Below, one piece after another: positions 59,019 through 64,000 of a DNA stretch of 64,000 nucleotides (within the stretch, counting starts at the first letter, position 1; each line of letters starts with the position of its first letter). The notes below the pieces were generated by a model that saw only the letters and a list, made by a program, of their open reading frames with translations, ran no database searches and was not told the DNA's origin. Source of the DNA: GCA-003244245 sp050699635 (GTDB lineage Bacteria > Actinomycetota > Actinomycetes > Mycobacteriales > Pseudonocardiaceae); contig JBOHFK010000006.1 in assembly GCA_050699635.1 (NCBI GenBank), forward strand, positions 38,466 to 102,465, read 5' to 3'. The position numbers and the translations under genes were made by a program.

Positions 59019-60269
59019 GTGACAAGTAAGATCGAACCCGGGCGGCTGCTGGCGGAGTTGGCCGATAACCCGCACAACGCGATCGTGCAGCTGGTTGAGG
59101 TCCGGCGCGCGGAGACCGGCCCGCTGAGTGGGATACCCATCGGGGTCAAGGATCTGATCGACGTGGCCGGGGTGCCCACCCGGTGCGGCAGCGCGGTGCT
59201 GGCCGACGCACCGCCCGCCCGTGAGGACGCCGCGGTGGTCGCGCGGCTGCGGGCCGCCGGCGCGGTGGTGGTTGCCAAGACACACACCCACGAGTTCGGC
59301 TACGGGCCCACTGGGGACGTCGCCTCCACCGGCCCGTGCCGCAACCCGCACGATCCGCAGCGGATCACCGGCGGCTCCTCCAGCGGGTCGGCGGCCCTGG
59401 TGGCCGCCGGGCTGGTCCCGCTCGCGGTCGGCACCGACACCGGCGGCTCGGGGCGGATCCCGGCCGCGCTGTGCGGCGTGCTGGGGCTCAAACCGGCGCG
59501 CGGCGCACTACCCACCACCGGGGTGTTCCCGCTGTCAGAGACGCTGGACCACCTCGCGCTGCTGGGCGCCGATGTCGGCCTGGTCGCCACCGCATTGAGC
59601 GCGCTGACCGGGCACCGGATCGACCCGGCCACCCCGATTGCGGGCACCGTGATCGGACGGCCTACCGACTCGTACTGGCAGGTCCATGACTCCGAGATCA
59701 CCGCCGCGGTGGATCGTGCCGCCGACATACTGAGCGCCGCCGGCGCCGTACTGCGCGAGATGGAGATGCCCGGGATCGAGGAATTCGCCGCCACCTACCG
59801 GGTGATCGTCGGCGTGGAGGCTCACACCACCCACCACCAGTGGCTAGCCCAACGCCCCGGCGATTACCAGCCACCCACCGGGGAACGGCTGCGCAGCGCC
59901 GCCCAGTTCACCGCCGCCGACTACGTCACCGCGCAGCGCACCCGCCGCCGGCTGGCCGCGGAGTTGACCGCCCGGCTGCTCATCGAGGGCATCGATCTCC
60001 TCCTGACGCCGGCCACGCCCGTGCGGGCCACCCCGATCGGCGCCAGGCAGGTAACCGCCCCGGACGGCACCCGCGTGGAGGTACTGCCCGCGCTGCTGTC
60101 CCTGACGTTGCCGTTCAACCTCCTGGGCTGGCCGGCGATGTCAGTACCAGCACCGGACGTGACCGGGCTGCCGGTGGGAATCCAGCTGGCCGCGGTGCGC
60201 GGCGGGGAGCAGGCGGTGCTGGCCGCCGGCGCCCGGATCACCGGTGGCGCGTCACGCCCGCCGGGCTAG
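59019..60269 (+). CDS. Amidase signature family protein
   Basis: A 416-residue protein from GTG 59019. The Ser-cisSer-Lys triad is visible: Lys in GIPIGVKDLIDVAG, cis-Ser in ITGGSSSGSAALVAAG, and nucleophile Ser in VGTDTGGSGRIPAALCG. LGLKPARGALPTTGVFPLSE is typical. Members hydrolyse amides from small nitriles to peptides, or act in Glu-tRNA amidation; without gatB/gatC nearby this is likely a catabolic amidase. The start is chosen because family homology begins here. Confidence 0.9.
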   Translation: MTSKIEPGRLLAELADNPHNAIVQLVEVRRAETGPLSGIPIGVKDLIDVAGVPTRCGSAVLADAPPAREDAAVVARLRAAGAVVVAKTHTHEFGYGPTGDVASTGPCRNPHDPQRITGGSSSGSAALVAAGLVPLAVGTDTGGSGRIPAALCGVLGLKPARGALPTTGVFPLSETLDHLALLGADVGLVATALSALTGHRIDPATPIAGTVIGRPTDSYWQVHDSEITAAVDRAADILSAAGAVLREMEMPGIEEFAATYRVIVGVEAHTTHHQWLAQRPGDYQPPTGERLRSAAQFTAADYVTAQRTRRRLAAELTARLLIEGIDLLLTPATPVRATPIGARQVTAPDGTRVEVLPALLSLTLPFNLLGWPAMSVPAPDVTGLPVGIQLAAVRGGEQAVLAAGARITGGASRPPG

Positions 60270-60812
60270 CCCGGGGTAATCGAGCACCAGGCCGTCAGCA
60301 TCGACGGAGAGCTCGACTTCGTAGGAGTCGCTGCTGAGGCCGACCACGGCGGGCTCGCCCAGCGAGACGGTGCGATAAGTCTGCGGGACCCGGCTCACTT
60401 CCAGACTCGGTAACGAGACGAACACCATCGCCAGGTCGTGTTTGGCAGCTGCCTGGTGCAGGCCCAGCCGGCGCACCGGCAGGGCGTTGAACAGTGGGCT
60501 GAACTCCAGATCGACGTCCAGGGCCCCACCGAAGTTGGTCCGCGCGGCGCCCTGACCGTGGTCGACCAGCCAGATGCCCTCTTCCGAGCGGGTCAGGGTG
60601 ACGTGCTGCTCACCCTTGGCGCGGGTGGTCCGGACGGTCAGCCGCTGGACCACTCCGGTCTCGTCGGTGGCCAGCGAGTACGACGCGGAGTAGGCCTCGA
60701 CACCGTCCTGCTGGCAGCTCACCAACGATCCGGTGGCCCGCAGGCCGTTACCGCCGAGAACGACCCGGGCCGCCTCCAGCCGCAGGCAACCCACTGCGAC
60801 CCAGCCGAGCAT
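60252..60812 (-). CDS. Putative glycolipid-binding family protein
   Basis: A 186-residue protein from ATG 60812. The order of segments (ASYSLATDETGVVQRLTVRT, EGIWLVDHGQGAART, DVDLEFSPLFNALPVRRLGL and a C-terminal VDADGLVLDYPGLARRA) fits the putative glycolipid-binding family (PF06475). No ligand is proven. It overlaps the end of the amidase gene by 18 bp, tail to tail. Confidence 0.75.
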   Translation of the reverse strand: MLGWVAVGCLRLEAARVVLGGNGLRATGSLVSCQQDGVEAYSASYSLATDETGVVQRLTVRTTRAKGEQHVTLTRSEEGIWLVDHGQGAARTNFGGALDVDLEFSPLFNALPVRRLGLHQAAAKHDLAMVFVSLPSLEVSRVPQTYRTVSLGEPAVVGLSSDSYEVELSVDADGLVLDYPGLARRA

Positions 60813-61307
60813 CCTGGTGACATGTGGCGGACGGCGAGTTGGTCCCTCGGGGAGCCTCTCACCGGTTTGCGGGGTGCTCACCGGCCATCCTGACTGACGT
60901 GGCGCACCGCATCCCAACAGAAATGTTCTTGAACCAAACGCCGATGTTCTTGAACCGAACGATAGTCGAGCTCCACCGGAGCCTCCCTCGCGCACTGGTG
61001 GGTCCTGCTCGGCAGGTGACTGGCTATCCACGCAATCCTACCTATGCCAGACCGCCGCCCGGACAGGTGCCCGGTTCGGGTGCCATCCGATAGCAGGTAT
61101 GCCCATGCCGACCGCGAGGAGTACGCTTCACCGCGGACGAGAGCCCGGGGGCAGTGCTGTGCTGGCCGCTCGTCTGCCGATAACCTGTTCAACGTCGATC
61201 TCGCCGAGGGGCGCCCGAGCATGCGGGTTCACTCCTGCAGTGCACACTCGTGGCGCACTCCTACCTCGGCTGGCGGCCACCCGTGTAACCAAACGAAGAA
61301 GGACCAC
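60813..61307. other. About 500 bp of non-coding DNA with a two-copy operator-like repeat
   Basis: Besides the repeat at 60923-60961 no gene or RNA was recognised. A plus-strand frame open from 61044 leads into the small ORF at 61308. Confidence 0.45.
60923..60961. repeat. Two 18-bp direct repeats, each with an inner inverted repeat
   Basis: ATGTTCTTGAACCAAACG (60923-60940) and ATGTTCTTGAACCGAACG (60944-60961) differ at one base and are spaced 21 bp start to start, two helical turns. Each contains GTTC-TT-GAAC, an inverted repeat. Such spacing fits cooperative binding of a dimeric regulator. Confidence 0.55.
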
Positions 61308-61499
61308 ATGCGCGCGCCCGTCTCCGACCGCCGACCGCGGGCCGGAATGACCCTTGCTCCCCGCCACCGGCAGAACCGACCCTTGCCCATGAGTGCCGTG
61401 GCCGTGCGTCGCGGCCAGTTCGGGGAATTTGAGCTGCGCCCGGTGCGGGAACACACCGTGGAAGCGCTGACCGCAGAGGAGACATCCCAAGAAAGTTGA
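61308..61499 (+). CDS. Small basic protein of unknown function
   Basis: A 63-residue frame from ATG 61308 behind AAGAAGGA. It is Arg-rich at the start and contains VRRGQFGEFELRPVREHTVE. It overlaps the following DUF202 gene by 4 bp (TTGA). I recognise no family. Confidence 0.45.
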   Translation: MRAPVSDRRPRAGMTLAPRHRQNRPLPMSAVAVRRGQFGEFELRPVREHTVEALTAEETSQES

Positions 61500-61879
61500 G
61501 CGCCGCAACTTCGCGGCGGCGTAAACCCCCGCTGCGGGACATCGGCAGCGATCCGGACTATCGCTTCACTCTCGCCAACGAGCGCACCTTTTTGGCCTGG
61601 TTACGGACATCGCTGGGACTCATCGCCGGCGGCGTGGCACTCACGACCCTGGTACCCCAGTTCGGGCCGCAACCGGTACGGGTAGGACTCGCCGCGTTAC
61701 TCCTGGTCATGGCTCTGGCCTGCGCCGCAGGCGGCTACCTGCGGTGGGAGCGCGCCGAACGGGCCCTGCGGACCAGCAGCTCGCTGCATTTCGGGGTGCT
61801 GCCCCGGCTGGTGGCCATCGGGCTGGCCGCGGTGGTGCTGGTGGCCCTGACCGTCATCGTGGTCGAGGCGGTGGGATGA
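61496..61879 (+). CDS. YidH/DUF202 membrane protein 1
   Basis: A 127-residue protein from TTG 61496. DYRFTLANERTFLAWLRTSL GLIAGGVAL is the DUF202 signature, and three membrane helices are predicted (about 35-55, 62-85, 100-122). The function is unknown. It is coupled by overlaps to both neighbours. Confidence 0.85.
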   Translation: MSAATSRRRKPPLRDIGSDPDYRFTLANERTFLAWLRTSLGLIAGGVALTTLVPQFGPQPVRVGLAALLLVMALACAAGGYLRWERAERALRTSSSLHFGVLPRLVAIGLAAVVLVALTVIVVEAVG

Positions 61880-62262
61880 CCACCGGCCGGTCAGGCTGCG
61901 GGGAGCCGTTCCCCGAGCATGCGCTGCCCGACTTGGGCGCGGCCGCTGAACGCACCTCCTTGGCCTGGCAGCGATCCGGTCTGGGGATGATCGGGGTCGG
62001 GGCACTGTTCACCCGGGCTCATACGCTGCTGTCCTTGCTCACCGGAAGTGTGCTCATCGGGGCCGGCGTCCTCGCGGCGGTGCTGGTCGGACCATGGCGC
62101 TACCAGGCAATACTGGCCCGAATCCGGGTCGGGAAGTCCCCGAGCAGCCGGTGGGCGCTGCTGCTCGCGACCGTGGTGATCTGCGTTAGCGCGGGAGCGG
62201 GTATCGGGGTCGTCGCCGCTGCGCTGCTCCTGCCACCCAGCAGCCGCGGATTGTCCTGGTGA
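61876..62262 (+). CDS. DUF202 membrane protein 2
   Basis: A 128-residue protein from ATG 61876 in an ATGA overlap. AAAERTSLAWQRSGLGMIGV corresponds to the DUF202 signature, with three hydrophobic segments. Tandem DUF202 genes suggest a heteromeric membrane assembly. No function is known. Confidence 0.83.
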   Translation: MTTGRSGCGEPFPEHALPDLGAAAERTSLAWQRSGLGMIGVGALFTRAHTLLSLLTGSVLIGAGVLAAVLVGPWRYQAILARIRVGKSPSSRWALLLATVVICVSAGAGIGVVAAALLLPPSSRGLSW

Positions 62263-62317
62263 GGCAGCAACGACCTCCCGCTTACACGTTGCGGGGCGGG
62301 CCCTTTACGGTAGCGGC

Positions 62318-62614
62318 ATGCTGACCGTCACCGAGGCCGCAGCGCGGGCCATCAACGTACTCATCGACAAGAATCAGATGCCGGACGGAGCGGGCCTGCG
62401 GATCTCGCCACAGAGCCAATCCACCCGGGCAGAGGGCCTGGGGCTATCCATTGCCCGGGCCCCGGCCGTGGATGACACCGTGCTCATTGCCCACGGCGCG
62501 AAGGTGTTCCTGGCGCAAACCGTGGTCTTCGACCTCCACGAGCAGCAGCTCGATGTCGACGAGGCCAGCGAGGAGGTGCGCTTCTTCGTCGAACGCAGAC
62601 CCAAGGACGAATGA
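62318..62614 (+). CDS. HesB/IscA-like fold protein without the iron-sulfur cysteines
   Basis: A 98-residue protein starting MLTVTEAAARAINVLIDKNQ, with GLRISPQSQ and the C-terminal FFVERRPKDE. This is the IscA/HesB fold, but no cysteine is present in the whole protein, so it cannot bind a cluster in the usual way. Such 'Fe-S assembly-like' proteins are known in actinobacteria without an assigned role. Confidence 0.72.
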   Translation: MLTVTEAAARAINVLIDKNQMPDGAGLRISPQSQSTRAEGLGLSIARAPAVDDTVLIAHGAKVFLAQTVVFDLHEQQLDVDEASEEVRFFVERRPKDE

Positions 62615-62679
62615 TCGCCCAGAGCGAAGTGACCCCAGAACGCCTCGAGCGGCAGAGGTGCGAGGCCGCCTGACGGCGG

Positions 62680-63162
62680 TCAGAGGTGCAGGTCTGCGGG
62701 GAGCTGGTCGGTGACCAGGACCCGGTCGACCGTGGGGTGCCGGACGCGGAGCACGATGAGGGCGTAGTGACCGGACATCGCCGGTGGGCTGGCCTTGGCG
62801 ATGGCGCCCATCGGGTAGTTGCCGCGGTAGACGACGAGGCAGGCCTTCGGCCATCCGGGCCGGACCGGACGGTGCGGTCCGGGCAGTATGCCGTGCGTCC
62901 CTGACAGCTCAGGCGGGTTCGCGCCCAGTTTCCGGCTGAGGGCATCGGCTTCGGCCCTGCTGATTCGCCGGACCGCGGTGAGCGTGCCTTGGTCGTGGAC
63001 GACGTTGCGGGCCACCGGGAGCACCGCAGCGCAGCTCGAGACGTCGCTGATGGCCGAGGCACCGCTGCGCGGACCCGAGCAGGCCGCCGCCAGGATGATG
63101 AACACCAGGGCGACTGCGAACCCGGCCACCGCGGCAGGCCGGCACCACCGGACGACGGTCAT
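62680..63162 (-). CDS. Secreted protein or lipoprotein of unknown function
   Basis: A 160-residue protein from ATG 63162. The N-terminal signal (AAVAGFAVALVFIILAAACS) ends in a lipobox-like AAAC. The rest (SSCAAVLPVARNVVHDQGTL to HPTVDRVLVTDQLPADLHL) is unrecognised. Its start overlaps the stop of the flippase-like gene by one base (TGATG), so both are probably co-expressed. Confidence 0.65.
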   Translation of the reverse strand: MTVVRWCRPAAVAGFAVALVFIILAAACSGPRSGASAISDVSSCAAVLPVARNVVHDQGTLTAVRRISRAEADALSRKLGANPPELSGTHGILPGPHRPVRPGWPKACLVVYRGNYPMGAIAKASPPAMSGHYALIVLRVRHPTVDRVLVTDQLPADLHL

Positions 63163-64000
63163 CACGCTGACTCCGCTTCGGCGACCACGGTGTCCGCCGG
63201 GTCTTCCGGGGCCGGGTCTTCCGGGGCCGGGTCTTCCGGGGCCGAGTTTTCCGGAGCGGGGTTTTCCGAGGTCGGGGCAGGCGGATGGTCCGGGGCGGGC
63301 TGATGGGCAGGTGAGGTCACTCGCAGCGCCAGCCACGCCAGCCCTCCGGCGGGAATGCATCCCCAGTAGGCGATCAGCCGGTAGAGCAGCACGGCGGTCA
63401 AGGTGATGATTTCGGCGCCCCCGAAGGCGACCAGCGCCAGGGTGATACTGCCCTCCACGACCCCGATCCCACCGGGAGTGACCGGTACGCTCGCCGCGAT
63501 CTGGCCGGCGCAGTACGCCAGCAGCAGGCCGGTCCACGGCGGGGTGGTGCCCAGCGCCAGGAAGGCGATCGCCAGCACCGCGACGTCGGTCACCCACGAG
63601 ACCAGCATCAGGGCCAACGTCGCCGCACCAGCGGCCGGAGTCAACCGGACGGTGCGCAGTTGCCGGGCCCAGTTCTGCAGGCCCGTTCGCAGTGCCGAAC
63701 CCTCGCTGCGGCTGCGGACCGGCCGGCGAGCCCAGGCCGGGCGCCCAGCGGGAAACATCCGGGACAGCCCACGCCGCACCGCCGGCCGCCGCAGCAGCGC
63801 ATAGCCGGCCCCGAGGACCGCCAATGCGCCCAGCAGCCCACCACTGATCGCCTGCAGGCCGGGAACCGGGTCGTCCTCGCCGGCGATCCGGACCGCGACG
63901 ATGGTCAGCACCGTGATCGCCCCGACGTAGAACACCGAGGACACGGCGAACATCCAGCCGGCGACCGCCGTACTGACCTGACGGCGGCGCAGCACCCCCA
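63162..64000 (-). CDS. Flippase-like (LPG synthase transmembrane region) protein, C-terminal part
   Basis: The frame continues beyond base 64000; 277 or more residues are in the window. Several membrane helices and ASVPVTPGGIGVVEGSITLA LVAFG, the hallmark of the lysylphosphatidylglycerol synthetase transmembrane/UPF0104 family, are visible. The C-terminus is a Pro/Ala/Glu repeat tail made by a 15-bp DNA repeat. Family members move or modify lipids in the membrane. The visible ATG at 63995 is internal. Confidence 0.85.
   Translation of the reverse strand, partial: GVLRRRQVSTAVAGWMFAVSSVFYVGAITVLTIVAVRIAGEDDPVPGLQAISGGLLGALAVLGAGYALLRRPAVRRGLSRMFPAGRPAWARRPVRSRSEGSALRTGLQNWARQLRTVRLTPAAGAATLALMLVSWVTDVAVLAIAFLALGTTPPWTGLLLAYCAGQIAASVPVTPGGIGVVEGSITLALVAFGGAEIITLTAVLLYRLIAYWGCIPAGGLAWLALRVTSPAHQPAPDHPPAPTSENPAPENSAPEDPAPEDPAPEDPADTVVAEAESA
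63196..63270. repeat. 15-bp tandem repeat inside the flippase-like gene
   Basis: Three perfect copies of GCCGGGTCTTCCGGG (63196-63240) are followed by two diverged ones. They encode a five-residue P-E-D-P-A type repeat in the cytoplasmic or external tail. Copy number is expected to vary between strains. Confidence 0.8.

Noticed and set aside
1..64000. CRISPR arrays, rRNA genes and replication origins
   Set aside because: No regularly spaced repeat series, rRNA sequence or DnaA-box cluster was seen. The only tandem array (63196-63270) is a coding minisatellite.

Overview
The window is about 64 kb of high-GC chromosomal DNA from an actinobacterium. This follows from the GC-rich third positions, the Wag31-type DivIVA proteins, the actinobacterial tRNA-adenosine-deaminase-associated protein next to TadA, the short actinobacterial SRP RNA, and GTG starts with 4-bp ATGA/GTGA overlaps. 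A member of Pseudonocardiales or a nearby order is my best guess, but the sequence does not prove the genus. Housekeeping blocks (SRP RNA, two tRNA-Ser genes, kdp potassium pump, tadA, tyrA, divIVA paralogues) alternate with accessory DNA.

Layout. 1-4.2 kb: an AAA/LuxR-type regulator (cut by the window edge) with a methyltransferase, a VapC-like/Phd-like toxin-antitoxin pair, a siderophore-interacting flavoprotein and the SRP RNA. 4.44-14.42 kb: an integrative element in tRNA-Ser(GGA). A 59-bp exact copy of the tRNA 3' half lies at each end, and a related 24-bp motif lies just inside both ends. Its cargo is a HigBA toxin-antitoxin pair, a zinc deaminase, a GntR remnant lacking its DNA-binding domain, integrase and ISL3/IS256 wreckage, a second decayed att site from tRNA-Pro(GGG), and the most striking gene set of the window: a CpXC-TPR-CHAT protease coupled by overlap to a small membrane protein. 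14.4-15.1 kb: a HEPN/MNT-type toxin-antitoxin pair abuts the right att site.

15.3-22.9 kb: a large LuxR ATPase regulator diverges from an alpha/beta hydrolase - SDR - DUF427 - MOSC/flavin - disulfide reductase operon, probably for detoxification or redox chemistry. 22.9-28.8 kb: a lone McrA-type head domain, a DUF4331 remnant, an acetyltransferase and two secreted alkaline-phosphatase-superfamily enzymes, one interrupted by a single in-frame amber codon. 28.9-37.2 kb: kdpF-A-B-C-D-E with an extra 24-residue membrane peptide before kdpF and an in-frame miniature of an APC permease between kdpC and kdpD. 37.6-44.5 kb: an acetyltransferase, an XRE membrane regulator carrying a piece of Hsp70, a CBS protein, a ClC transporter, a PQQ-type sugar dehydrogenase lipoprotein and a rhomboid protease.

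44.6-50.2 kb: a membrane-anchored Hsp70 with two extracellular repeats sits beside two inverted DivIVA/Wag31 paralogues and a third DivIVA-like coiled-coil protein, probably a polar-growth or envelope module. 50.2-53.1 kb: a methyltransferase remnant, a SocA/Panacea antitoxin with an unrecognised 99-residue partner (a good candidate for a new toxin), a DUF1828 remnant and a second HigBA pair ending against tRNA-Ser(CGA). 53.2-64 kb: tadA and its partner, an M20 amidohydrolase overlapping tyrA, YefM/YoeB, a Clp_N regulator between two long palindromes, an amidase, a glycolipid-binding-type protein, two DUF202 membrane proteins, a cysteine-free HesB-like protein, a lipoprotein and a flippase-like membrane protein cut by the window end. 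At least six two-gene toxin-antitoxin-like modules fall in this one window.
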